Shown here: positions 56,240 through 64,000 of the stretch, in pieces
Layout of the letters: every line of letters starts with the position of its first letter
Position numbering within the stretch: position 1 is the first letter of the stretch
Assembly: GCA_030827315.1 (NCBI GenBank)
Contig: JAURER010000011.1
Location: 20,170 to 84,169 of the forward strand
Length of the DNA stretch: 64,000 nt
Direction of reading: 5' to 3'
Origin: Gemmatimonadota bacterium
Lineage (GTDB): Bacteria > Gemmatimonadota > Gemmatimonadetes > Longimicrobiales > Gaopeijiaceae
Made by a program: the position numbers and the translations under genes
Notes under the pieces: model-generated
Seen by the model: the letters and a program-made list of their open reading frames with translations, nothing else
What the model was told of the DNA's origin: nothing
The model's database searches: none

Positions 56240-57415
56240 CTATCGCCGCTCCTGCATCAGATCCTCCACGCCGCGGACGCGCTCGATCCAGCGCGCGACG
56301 TCCGTGGCGGAGAGCACGCCCGCCAGGCGCACGCCCTCCATGACCAGGGCGCGCCGGCGCGGCCCGTTCCGGCTCATCGCATCCATCACGTCCGCCACGG
56401 ACGTGGACGGGGACACCACGACGCAGTCGGCCAGGGGGGTCATGGCGTCCGCTGCCGTCGAGACGCGCCACACGTCGCGCGGGATTCGCTTCACGTCGTC
56501 GAGCGTCACGAGTCCGACCACCCCCGTGGGACCGACCACCGGGTAGCTGCCGAAGCGCAGTCGCATGAAATGGTCGTGTACGAGCGCGTCGACCGTGAGC
56601 CCCGCGGAGACGACCTCGGGATCGGGGCTCATCAGGTCGCGCGCCACGTAACCGGCGAGCATGCCCTGCAGGAGTTCCTGCCGGAGCGAGGCGCCGGCGA
56701 GCGTGCGCAGGAACCAGCCGATGAAGACCAGCCAGAGGCCCGAAACCGCCGCGCCGCCCAGCACCTGCATGGCGCCGAGCACGATGAGGATAAGTCCGAA
56801 GGTGCGTCCGGACGTCGTGGCGAGCCGCGTGGCCTTCGCCCGGTCTCCCGTCACCGACCAGACGACGGCCCGGAACACCCTGCCCCCGTCCAGCGGAAAG
56901 CCGGGCATCACGTTGAAGACCGCGAGGGCGAGGTTGATGAAGGCCAGGTAGGAGGCGACGCCCACGATGGCATCGCCCATGCCGGTTTGTGCGGCCAGGC
57001 TGCCGCAGAGCCGGAAGAGGATCGCGAGTGCCAGGCTCGTGACCGGTCCGATGCCGGCGATGAGCATCTCGTCGCGGGGACTCTCGGGCTCTCTCTGCGC
57101 GTGGGCGATTCCGCCGAACACGAAGAGGGTGATTCCCTCGACGACGATTCCCTTTCGCCGCGACATCAGCGCGTGGCTGAGCTCGTGCACCAGCAGCGAC
57201 GCGAAGAAGAGCAGCGTGCCGGACAGGCCCATCACGACGTGGGCGCTCGGTGAGAGGTCCGGGTAGTCGCCCGGGAAGACGCCGCGGGTGAGCGACCAGA
57301 AGACGAGGAAGAAGATGACGAACCAGGAGAGATCGATGCGGACGTCGAAGCCGAAGATCGACCCGAGGCGAAAGCCGCCCATCCCCGTGTGTATTCGTCT
57401 TTCCGGCTGGTTCAT
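56240..57415 (-). CDS. M50 (site-2-type) membrane protease with two CBS domains
   Basis: The 391-residue protein has six hydrophobic segments. Catalytic marks are HELSH at residues 77-81 and NVMPGFPLDGG with the third zinc ligand. Two CBS domains follow (DLMSPDPEVVSAGLTVDAL; AMTPLADCVVVSPSTSVADV), which usually bind adenosine nucleotides and regulate the protease. The group (SpoIVFB/Rip3-like with CBS) cleaves within transmembrane segments; its target here is unknown. GGAGGAGG precedes the ATG at 57415. It is downstream of module 2 on the same strand, separated by 219 bases that contain a hairpin. Confidence 0.92.
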   Translation of the reverse strand: MNQPERRIHTGMGGFRLGSIFGFDVRIDLSWFVIFFLVFWSLTRGVFPGDYPDLSPSAHVVMGLSGTLLFFASLLVHELSHALMSRRKGIVVEGITLFVFGGIAHAQREPESPRDEMLIAGIGPVTSLALAILFRLCGSLAAQTGMGDAIVGVASYLAFINLALAVFNVMPGFPLDGGRVFRAVVWSVTGDRAKATRLATTSGRTFGLILIVLGAMQVLGGAAVSGLWLVFIGWFLRTLAGASLRQELLQGMLAGYVARDLMSPDPEVVSAGLTVDALVHDHFMRLRFGSYPVVGPTGVVGLVTLDDVKRIPRDVWRVSTAADAMTPLADCVVVSPSTSVADVMDAMSRNGPRRRALVMEGVRLAGVLSATDVARWIERVRGVEDLMQERR

Positions 57416-57538
57416 CGCATTCCTCCTCCGTCAGCAGGCGCTGTATGACTTCCCGGACTGCGGCGCGCTGCCTCACGCAAAAGGTAACGCCCGGGCTGCG
57501 CGCGGCGCGCGGCCTGGTTCTGGCTCGTGGACGGCGGA

Positions 57539-57567
57539 GGCCCCGGCACCTTGCAGGTACCGGGGCC
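57539..57567 (-). terminator. GC-rich hairpin after the second LVIVD gene
   Basis: GGCCCCGG (57539-57546) pairs with CCGGGGCC (57560-57567), with an inner ACCT/AGGT stem and a TGC loop. It lies 67 bases past the stop of the second LVIVD gene. It has no U-tract. The first LVIVD gene is followed by a similar but stronger hairpin at 11.7 kb. Confidence 0.5.
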
Positions 57568-57634
57568 CCCCTTGCAGCCCGCGTCCTCGGTGGCCGCCGT
57601 GCCGGGATCCGGCGGGCGGCCTCTGCGCATGCGG

Positions 57635-59455
57635 TTACTGCATCGCGAGTTGACGAAGCACTCCTGCCAGCTTCGTCATCCGATCGGCGTCACCGCCCAG
57701 CTCGCCCGCACGGATCCGGGCGGCGTCGGCCTCGAGTGCGGACGCCACGCCCGCCATCTGCGCGGCGGAGGCGCCACCGTTCAGCACATTCTGCACCTGC
57801 GCGGCCCGCGCGTTCAGGATGCGGTTCGCGCGCACCATCTGGTCCAGGTACGCCTGTGCGACGTCGACGCTCGGCGCCCACGTCACCTGGGGCTGCAGCT
57901 GCGCGTTGAACTGATCGAACGAGACCGATTCGGCGGCACGGATCTCGGACTCCGAGAGGTGCTCGCTCGGCGTGAGGCGGAAGACGTCGATTCCGCGCGA
58001 GATCTCGGCACCGTACAGGCGGCCGTTGTACCAGTACACGGACCAGTAGCCGCCCGTGAAGAGGGACTCCACGGACAGCGGTCCGCGGTCGAAGAATGCG
58101 ATCTCGAACGCGTTCTCCGGATCGGTGAAGTCCATGAGCGAGACACCGCCCTGGTACCAGGCCTGCGCCATGATGTCGCGGCCCGGCACGGGAATGATCG
58201 ACCCGTTATGCGCGACGCAGTTCTCGGTGTCCGTCTGCGGCACGGGAAGCTTGTAGTAGCCGGCGAGCTGCATGTCGCCACCCTCGCCGATCCGGAAGAT
58301 CGCGTTGGCACCCCACGTGGCAGGATCCGAGGCACGGCAGCGCGGCGCCGAGCCACCACCCCACTCGTCCGTGAACACGACCACGGTGCCTTCGTTGTTG
58401 AACGTGGCCGAGTGCCAGTAGGCGAAGTTCGGGTCGGACACTTCACCGATGCGCGTGGGGTTCGCAGGATCGGTGATGTCGAGCAGGATCCCGTTCCCCG
58501 AGCACGCGCCGCCGGCCAGACCGATGTCCGGGAACGCGGTAATGTCGTGGCACTGATTCGTGCGCCGGCTGCTCTGCGTGCCCGGCCCGTGGTCTCCGCC
58601 CTGCCACAGTCCGCCGATGTTGCCGGTGTCGTCCGCGAAGATGCGCGGCATGTTGACGATCTCGGCCGCGCCCGGGTTGTCGAGCGGGACCTTCACGACC
58701 TCGATGCGGAAGAGCGCGGTGTTCTCGTTCTCCTCGGGATCGCCGCCGACGCACCCGGGGAGCTCCTCGCCGGGGCGGACGCCACTCGTGCCCTGGATGT
58801 AGACGTAGATGTTCTCGCTGTCCTGCGGGTCCGTCACGACGGTGTGCGTGTGCGACCCACGGCACGACTGCACCGCGGCGACCTGCACCGGGTTGTCCCA
58901 GTCGGACACGTCGAAGATGCGGACGCCGCGCATGCGCTCCGCACTGATCGAGTCGGCGACGCCCTCGACCCCGCAGTCGAGCCGGCCGCGCGTCTCCTGC
59001 GCGGACATGACGATCAGGTCGCCGTAGACCGACACGTCGCCCTGGCCGCCGGGACATACGACGGAGAGGCTCAGCGTGGGGTCCGACGGCGTCGAGATGT
59101 CATAGATCTGGAAGCCGTTGTAGTTGCCCTGGATGAGCAGGTCGCCCCGGAACGCGAGGTCCGTGTTGCTGAACCGACCATCCGCAGGCGTCGACGGGTT
59201 GAAGAAGCCGTCCGGCCGCGGAATCGCGGCGAGGAGCTCCAGCCCGCTGATGGCGGACTCGGCGTCGAGCCAGCCGGCGCCCAGCCCGATGCGGGGGTCG
59301 TTCGGATCCCACTGCAGCGCCGGGGCCGCAGGGGGCACCTGCTGCTGCGGCTGCTGCGCCGCGACCTCGACGGCCGGCGCGAAGATGCCGCCCACGAGCG
59401 CGGCCACGGCCATAAGGCTCGCGGTCCGCATGATCCTTCTGCCCATCTCCTTCAT
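57635..59455 (-). CDS. LVIVD-repeat exported protein (module 2)
   Basis: The 606-residue protein has a non-lipoprotein signal peptide (cleavage near VAAQ) and a Gln/Pro-rich linker. The LVIVD propeller repeats include FQIYDISTPSDPTLS, VRIFDVSDWDNPVQV, LLDITDPANPTRIG and VSLMDFTDPENAFEI. The blocks CRGSHTHTVV, QCHDITAFP, FTDEWGGG and ENCVAHNGSI are shared with the module 1 protein, so the two are paralogues. Unlike module 1 it is not lipidated and lacks an internal 60-residue helical insert. GAGGTG lies seven bases before the ATG at 59455. It follows its DUF305 gene by 77 bases. Confidence 0.88.
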   Translation of the reverse strand: MKEMGRRIMRTASLMAVAALVGGIFAPAVEVAAQQPQQQVPPAAPALQWDPNDPRIGLGAGWLDAESAISGLELLAAIPRPDGFFNPSTPADGRFSNTDLAFRGDLLIQGNYNGFQIYDISTPSDPTLSLSVVCPGGQGDVSVYGDLIVMSAQETRGRLDCGVEGVADSISAERMRGVRIFDVSDWDNPVQVAAVQSCRGSHTHTVVTDPQDSENIYVYIQGTSGVRPGEELPGCVGGDPEENENTALFRIEVVKVPLDNPGAAEIVNMPRIFADDTGNIGGLWQGGDHGPGTQSSRRTNQCHDITAFPDIGLAGGACSGNGILLDITDPANPTRIGEVSDPNFAYWHSATFNNEGTVVVFTDEWGGGSAPRCRASDPATWGANAIFRIGEGGDMQLAGYYKLPVPQTDTENCVAHNGSIIPVPGRDIMAQAWYQGGVSLMDFTDPENAFEIAFFDRGPLSVESLFTGGYWSVYWYNGRLYGAEISRGIDVFRLTPSEHLSESEIRAAESVSFDQFNAQLQPQVTWAPSVDVAQAYLDQMVRANRILNARAAQVQNVLNGGASAAQMAGVASALEADAARIRAGELGGDADRMTKLAGVLRQLAMQ

Positions 59456-59532
59456 TCGTCCACCTCGTTCTGCGGAACGATGTTCCGGTTCGAGTGATGC
59501 GGCGACGGAAAGGTCGTCCGCATGGCGAGGGG

Positions 59533-60204
59533 TCAGCGCAGCGTGGCGAGAATGCCCTGCATGCGCTCGATCTCCATCGTCTGATCGGCGTCGACGTCTT
59601 CGGCGAACTTGAACACCGTCGACTCCTGCGCGGCGCCGGAGCTCGAGAAAAGCTCGCGCACCATGCTGATGGCGCCTTCGTGGTGCTGAATCATGTACTG
59701 GAGGAAGAGCCGGTCGAAGTCGACGCCGCGCGCGTTCGAAAGATTCTCCATCTGCTCGGGCGAGAGCATGCCCGGCATCATGTGCCCGCCGTGCATGGCG
59801 TGCATGCCCGGCATCTGGACCGGCTGTCCGCGTTCCCGGAGCCACGCCTCCATGAGCCCGATCTCGTCTCGCTGGGAGATCTCCATACGAAGCCCCATCT
59901 GGCGAACCGCGTCGGTCGTGGCGTGGAGGCGCACCAGGGCCGTCATGTCCAGCGCCTGCGCGTGGTGCGGGATCATCCCCTGCATGAAGCGAACGTCGGC
60001 GTCGGTCCACGCGAGGCCTTCCACGGCGTCGATCTCCTCGGGCGCATAGACGCGCGACGCCTGCCCCGGGGCTCCCGGCTGCACGATGCGCGGGCCGCTC
60101 GAGGAAGGGGAGGGCGCGGACGAGGGAACGGCGACGGACCCGCCCGAGCAGGCGCCGGCGGCGACCGCGAGCGAGACGGCGAGGAAGCGGCTCGTCTTGG
60201 GCAT
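59533..60204 (-). CDS. DUF305 lipoprotein with Met/His-rich linker (module 2)
   Basis: The 223-residue protein has a lipobox-like AGAC (Cys near residue 19) and a Ser/Pro-rich linker. Two DUF305 halves carry FMQGMIPHHAQALDM (about residue 76) and YMIQHHEGAISMV (about residue 171). Between them lies MPGMHAMHGGHMMPGM (about residues 130-145), with six Met and three His in 16 residues, a strong copper(I)/silver-type composition. It matches module 1 in order, strand and partner. The start at 60204 has no clear Shine-Dalgarno. It is divergent from the Asp-box protein gene with 153 bases between. Confidence 0.88.
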   Translation of the reverse strand: MPKTSRFLAVSLAVAAGACSGGSVAVPSSAPSPSSSGPRIVQPGAPGQASRVYAPEEIDAVEGLAWTDADVRFMQGMIPHHAQALDMTALVRLHATTDAVRQMGLRMEISQRDEIGLMEAWLRERGQPVQMPGMHAMHGGHMMPGMLSPEQMENLSNARGVDFDRLFLQYMIQHHEGAISMVRELFSSSGAAQESTVFKFAEDVDADQTMEIERMQGILATLR

Positions 60205-60357
60205 GGCGAGGGTGTGCGGGTCTGTGAGGCGCAGTGACGTTGGTACAAGCTCCGCCCGGAGCGGGTTCCCGCAAGAACCCCCTGATTGGACGGGCCACGG
60301 CCGGGGCGTCATTTTCCAGAGCAGTCGAAGATTCGAACCGGCATACCGGAGTCTTGC

Positions 60358-63300
60358 ATGAGGACCTTCGTTCGCCCCGGCGCACTGCTCGCAGCGCTCG
60401 CCGCACTCACCACGCCAGCCGCCGCGCAGCTGCGCTCGCCGGACCTCGACCGGTTGCGGCCTCGCGCCATCGGTCCAGCCAACATGAGCGGTCGCCTGGT
60501 GGACATCGCGGTCGTGGAGCAGGACACGCGCGTCTACTACATCGCGGCGGCCACCGGCGGCGTATGGAAGACCACGGACAACGGCATCCGCTTCGACCCG
60601 GTCTTCTTCCGGGAGTCCGTGCACTCCGTCGGCGACATCGAGGTGCATCAGCGCGACACGAGCGTCGTCTGGGTCGGCACCGGCGAGCGCGCGAACCGGC
60701 AGTCGTCGTCGTGGGGCGACGGCGTCTACAAGTCGACGGACGGCGGAGAGACGTGGACCAACATGGGGCTGGCGGAGAGCCACCACATCGGCCGCATCGT
60801 CATGCACCCGGATGATCCCGACATCGTGTACGTCGCCGCGATGGGTCACCTCTGGGGTCCCAACCCCGAGCGCGGTCTGTACAAGTCGACCGACGGCGGG
60901 GAGACGTGGGACCGCATCCTCTTCGTCGATCCGCAGACGGGCGCGGTCGACGTGGCCATGGATCCGTCCAACCCGAACATCCTCTACGCGGCCATGTACC
61001 AGCGGCAGCGCCGGCCGTGGGGCTTCCACGGTGGTGGGCCCGGCAGCGGGCTGTACAAGTCCACCGACGCAGGCGCCACATGGACGAGGCTGACGAACTC
61101 GGGGCTCGACAACGGCCTGGCGACGGGTGACATGGGCCGCATTGGCATCACCATCTACCGCGCCGACCCGCGCATCGTGTACATCAGCCTCGAGCAGGGC
61201 GAGCGCTTCAACGCCTCGACGGCCTACGAGCAGCCCGTCGCGGGGATCTACCGCAGCGAGGACCGGGGCGAGACGTGGACCTTCCAGAGCGACTGGAATC
61301 CACGCCCGATGTACGCGAGCCAGCCGATGGTCGACCCGAGCGACGACCAGCGCATCTACATGCTCAACACGTACTCGTACTCGGACGACGCGGGTGTCAC
61401 CTTCACGGTCCCCCGCCAGCACCGGACGCACGGGGACGACCGCTTCGTGTGGGTGAACCCGCACGACTCGAACCACGTCATCAAGCTCGACGACGGCGGC
61501 CTGGGCATCAGCTACGACCGCGGCGACCACTTCCTGTACCACACCGCACTGCCCCTCAGCCAGTACTACCGCGTCTCGGTCGACATGGCGCACCCGTACA
61601 ACGTCTACGGGGGGCTCCAGGACAACGGGTCGTGGCGGGGACCGAACGCCACCTACCGCTCCGAGGGCATCCTCAACGAGGACTGGGTCCGCTGGGGCGG
61701 GGGCGACGGATTCCTCAGCCTCGTGGACACGACGGACAACCGCACGCTCTATTCCGAGAGCCAGTACCTCGGCCTCACCCGCAACGACCTGGTCACCGGC
61801 CAGAACAAGGACATCCGGCCGAACCAGCCCGAGGGCTTCATCGGCGCGCGCCGCAACTGGACCACGTGGCCCGACCTCGACGACCCGTACGAGCGGCTCG
61901 GCAACGCGATGGCGCCGGGCAACTGGGACGGCCCCTTCATCATCAGCCCGCACGACGGCAACACGCTCTACGCGGGGCTCAACGAGCTGTTCAAGAGCAC
62001 CGACCGCGGCGACACGTGGACGTCGCTGGGTGACCTGACGACCGGGACCGACCGGCGCACGCTCGTGATCATGGACCAGGCACCCGATTCCTTCACGCTT
62101 TCCCTCGACGACGGGATCCCATACTGGCCTACGCTCACGGCGATCGCGGAGTCGGAGTTCACCCCGGGCGTCCTCTACGCCGGCACGGACGACGGCCAGG
62201 TGCAGGTGTCGCTCGACGACGGCGCGAACTGGCAGGTCGTGACCGCGGCCATGCCGGGCGTTCCCGAGATGATGTGGGTCAACCAGGTCCACGCCTCCAG
62301 GTCGCGCGACGGGCGCTTCTACGTGGCTGCGAACAACTACCGCAACGACGACTACGACAACTACCTCTGGATGTCGGAAGACAACGGACGCTCGTGGTCG
62401 TCCATCGTGGGAGACCTTCCGCCCGAGCGCGTCGTGCGTGTCATGCGGGAGGATCCGAGGAACCCGGACGTGCTCTGGCTCGGCACCGAGTTCGGCGTCT
62501 TCTGGTCCTGGAACCGAGGCACGAACTGGGTCGAGCTCAAGGGCGGGCTCCCGACCGTGCCGGTCAACGACCTCGTCGTTCACCCTCGTGACAACGACCT
62601 CGTGCTCGCGACGCACGCGCGCGGCATCTGGATTCTCGACCAGTTGAACGCGCTGCAGGAGATGACGCCACAGATCGCTCGTGCGAGCGGGCACCTCTTC
62701 TCCGTGGAGCCGGCCGAGCAGATCCGCTACCGGGGAGAGAAAGCGCATACGGGCAACATGATCTTCGAGGGTGAGAACCCACCCGAGGGCGCGATCGTCG
62801 ACTTCTGGGTCGGAGCTGCGGGCACCGCCATGGCGTTTTCGGTTCTCGACGCCGACGGCGAGACCGTGGCCGACTTCGCGGAGGACCGCCCGGCGCGGGG
62901 CATGAACCGCACCACGTGGAATCTGCGGCACAGCGCCCGGGACGGCTTCGGCGACTCCGGGTCGGCCGGACCGCTCGTGGTCCCCGGTACGTACACCGTG
63001 CGCATGACCGGCGGCGGCGGCACGTGGGAGCAGAGCTTCGAGGTCCACGAAGATCCCCGGCTCGAGTACGACCCGGCCGCGCGCCGGGCCTGGACGGCGA
63101 CGCTGCTCGAGCTCTGGAACGCGAGCGGCGAGGCGCGGACGCTGCGTCGTGCGGTGTCGCGCGCGTCGGACCGTTTCGACGGCACCCCGGGTGCGCCGAC
63201 GCTCCCGCGCGAGGTCGAGCGGGGCCTTCGCGATCTGGAGCGCGAGACGGGAGAGCTGAGCAGCCGTCTCGGTCGCCTGTACGGCTCCGCGCAGGACTGG

Positions 63301-63408
63301 ATGGGGCCGCTCACCTCGGACCAGACGGCGCAGCGGGACTTCCTGATGCAGATGCTCCGGACGCTGACTGGGGAGTGGGGCGAGCTCGAAGCGAGGCTGC
63401 CGGCATGA
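60358..63408 (+). CDS. Exported Asp-box (VPS10/sortilin-like) propeller protein
   Basis: The 1016-residue protein has a signal peptide (cleavage near AAAQ) and a large propeller with many Asp-box motifs: STDGGETW twice, STDAGATW, SEDRGETW, STDRGDTW and SEDNGRSW. The repeat unit also has WVGTGERANRQSSSWGDGVYK and VLYAGTDDGQVQVS. After the propeller, a beta-sandwich (GTYTVRMTGGGGTWEQSF) and a helical end of about 100 residues follow. Family members are annotated as glycosyl hydrolases or sortilin-like, but a catalytic set is not visible, so binding of an exported ligand is as likely. CGGAG precedes the ATG at 60358. Its stop overlaps the next gene as ATGA. Confidence 0.88.
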   Translation: MRTFVRPGALLAALAALTTPAAAQLRSPDLDRLRPRAIGPANMSGRLVDIAVVEQDTRVYYIAAATGGVWKTTDNGIRFDPVFFRESVHSVGDIEVHQRDTSVVWVGTGERANRQSSSWGDGVYKSTDGGETWTNMGLAESHHIGRIVMHPDDPDIVYVAAMGHLWGPNPERGLYKSTDGGETWDRILFVDPQTGAVDVAMDPSNPNILYAAMYQRQRRPWGFHGGGPGSGLYKSTDAGATWTRLTNSGLDNGLATGDMGRIGITIYRADPRIVYISLEQGERFNASTAYEQPVAGIYRSEDRGETWTFQSDWNPRPMYASQPMVDPSDDQRIYMLNTYSYSDDAGVTFTVPRQHRTHGDDRFVWVNPHDSNHVIKLDDGGLGISYDRGDHFLYHTALPLSQYYRVSVDMAHPYNVYGGLQDNGSWRGPNATYRSEGILNEDWVRWGGGDGFLSLVDTTDNRTLYSESQYLGLTRNDLVTGQNKDIRPNQPEGFIGARRNWTTWPDLDDPYERLGNAMAPGNWDGPFIISPHDGNTLYAGLNELFKSTDRGDTWTSLGDLTTGTDRRTLVIMDQAPDSFTLSLDDGIPYWPTLTAIAESEFTPGVLYAGTDDGQVQVSLDDGANWQVVTAAMPGVPEMMWVNQVHASRSRDGRFYVAANNYRNDDYDNYLWMSEDNGRSWSSIVGDLPPERVVRVMREDPRNPDVLWLGTEFGVFWSWNRGTNWVELKGGLPTVPVNDLVVHPRDNDLVLATHARGIWILDQLNALQEMTPQIARASGHLFSVEPAEQIRYRGEKAHTGNMIFEGENPPEGAIVDFWVGAAGTAMAFSVLDADGETVADFAEDRPARGMNRTTWNLRHSARDGFGDSGSAGPLVVPGTYTVRMTGGGGTWEQSFEVHEDPRLEYDPAARRAWTATLLELWNASGEARTLRRAVSRASDRFDGTPGAPTLPREVERGLRDLERETGELSSRLGRLYGSAQDWMGPLTSDQTAQRDFLMQMLRTLTGEWGELEARLPA

Positions 63409-63815
63409 CCGTCGCCAGAGCGCTCGCCCTTTACGGGCTCACGGCAGCCGGCTTCTTCGCCATCGACTTCGTCTGGCTCACGCGCATCGCGCAGGGCTTC
63501 TACCAGACCCACATCGGCCACTATCTCCGCGAGGACCCCGTCATCTGGGCGGCGGTGGGGTTCTACGCGCTGTACCTCGTCGGCGTGGTGGTCTTCGCGG
63601 TGCTCCCCGGACTCGAGGCCCAGGCGCTCGGACGGAGCGTCGGCATGGGCGCGCTCTTCGGCCTCGTGGCGTATGCCACCTTCGACCTGACGTGCAAGGC
63701 ACTTTTCCGCGACTTCCCTACCATCGTGGTCGTGGTCGACCTGGCCTGGGGGACCGTCCTGACAGCGGGCACGGCCGCCATCGGGTACGGCGCGGGGCGC
63801 TGGCTGGGGCTCTGA
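63405..63815 (+). CDS. DUF2177 membrane protein
   Basis: The 136-residue protein has four transmembrane segments and the DUF2177 pattern FFAIDFVWLTRIAQGFYQTHIGHYL, AVGFYALYLVGVVVFAV and LVAYATFDLTCKALFRDFP. The function is unknown. Its ATG at 63405 overlaps the stop of the Asp-box protein gene (ATGA), so the two are translated together. The link between a secreted propeller and this membrane protein is unexplained. Confidence 0.88.
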   Translation: MTVARALALYGLTAAGFFAIDFVWLTRIAQGFYQTHIGHYLREDPVIWAAVGFYALYLVGVVVFAVLPGLEAQALGRSVGMGALFGLVAYATFDLTCKALFRDFPTIVVVVDLAWGTVLTAGTAAIGYGAGRWLGL

Positions 63816-63896
63816 CTCAGGGAGCGCCGGCCGGGGCGAGCGAAATGGGTCCGAGGTCGCCGAGATGGTCGACGGGCTCCTCGTGAAGTCACCCCC

Positions 63897-64000
63897 CTAC
63901 GCCGAACCGCCGGCGAGGCCGTCCGGCGTCAGCCGGTAGAGCGACACGAGGCGGTCCGCGTACCGGGGCGCGACTTGGAAGCCCGTGCCGGTCATGCGGA
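63897..64000 (-). CDS. C-terminal fragment of an unidentified gene (runs off the window)
   Basis: On the minus strand a frame with high third-position G+C ends at TAG (63899-63897). The last 33 residues include GFQVAPRYADRLVSLYRL and TPDGLAGGSA. The rest lies beyond the window edge. No family is recognised from this short tail. It converges on the DUF2177 gene. Confidence 0.5.
   Translation of the reverse strand, partial: RMTGTGFQVAPRYADRLVSLYRLTPDGLAGGSA

Noticed and set aside
60325..60345. A TTCGAA-containing stretch that looks like a tRNA T-loop
   Set aside because: No T-stem pairing, acceptor stem or anticodon arm fits around it on either strand.
59533..63048. A 1171-codon open frame on the minus strand covering the DUF305 gene and continuing antisense to the Asp-box gene
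   Set aside because: Only the last 224 codons (the DUF305 gene) have sense. The rest is Arg/Val-rich and antisense to a clear gene, as expected by chance in very G+C-rich DNA.

Overview
The window is a continuous piece of a very G+C-rich chromosome (about two thirds G+C or more by eye, with third codon positions almost always G or C). The gene content is that of a diderm bacterium with a large exported proteome. It encodes many lipoproteins, a TonB-dependent receptor, several beta-barrel outer-membrane proteins and many secreted peptidases. The mix of LVIVD-repeat and DUF305 proteins, two CBM9-like/DUF5916 barrel proteins, a very large Asp-box (VPS10/sortilin-like) protein, amidohydrolases and M24/S9/M20/S51 peptidases is what I associate with Gemmatimonadota. 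That assignment is an inference from gene content; there is no rRNA or marker gene here to prove it.

Layout. 1-9.9 kb: end of an amidohydrolase, an AlaX-type editing protein, a COG2509 flavoprotein, a methyltransferase, an MFS exporter, a FabH-like ketosynthase and a coupled APC permease/ornithine-cyclodeaminase-family pair. 10-14.6 kb: an ankyrin protein, a DUF442-like phosphatase lipoprotein, then the first of two DUF305 + LVIVD modules. 14.7-24.6 kb: an S9 peptidase, an NHL-type lipoprotein, a TfoX-N protein, a DUF5916 barrel protein, a thioesterase, a YkgJ-like cysteine protein and a PAP2 phosphatase. 24.7-26.4 kb: a scar holding a truncated carbamoyltransferase pseudogene, a FemAB/GNAT gene and AT-richer debris. 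26.4-38.9 kb: a Tat-exported M24 peptidase, then an ion-handling block with a Na+/H+ antiporter carrying a TrkA-N domain, a ZnT9-like CDF protein, a giant P-loop ATPase coupled to a lipidated MscS channel, a Rof-like protein whose frame runs into the channel gene, and a type IIA Ca2+-type P-ATPase. 39-48.7 kb: M24 peptidase + L-2-hydroxyglutarate oxidase (coupled), NHL propeller, sirtuin, YjbQ, M20 peptidase + DUF481 barrel (coupled), PHP + HIT (coupled) and a peroxiredoxin. 48.8-54.8 kb: a DUF5916 barrel, a small His/Cys exported protein and a ZnuD-like TonB receptor, ended by a strong hairpin, with an S51 peptidase facing them. 54.9-64 kb: an MFS protein, an M50 protease with CBS domains, the second DUF305 + LVIVD module, the Asp-box protein coupled to DUF2177, and the tail of one more gene.

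Themes. Genes sit in short runs of one to three, many joined by ATGA, GTGA or TAATG overlaps, so coupling is the main operon evidence. The two most unusual arrangements are the duplicated DUF305 + LVIVD module, whose DUF305 halves are joined by a Met/His-rich (copper-like) linker, and the MscS lipoprotein / 1065-residue P-loop ATPase / CDF run. I see no CRISPR array, no tRNA or rRNA gene, no prophage and no complete insertion sequence.
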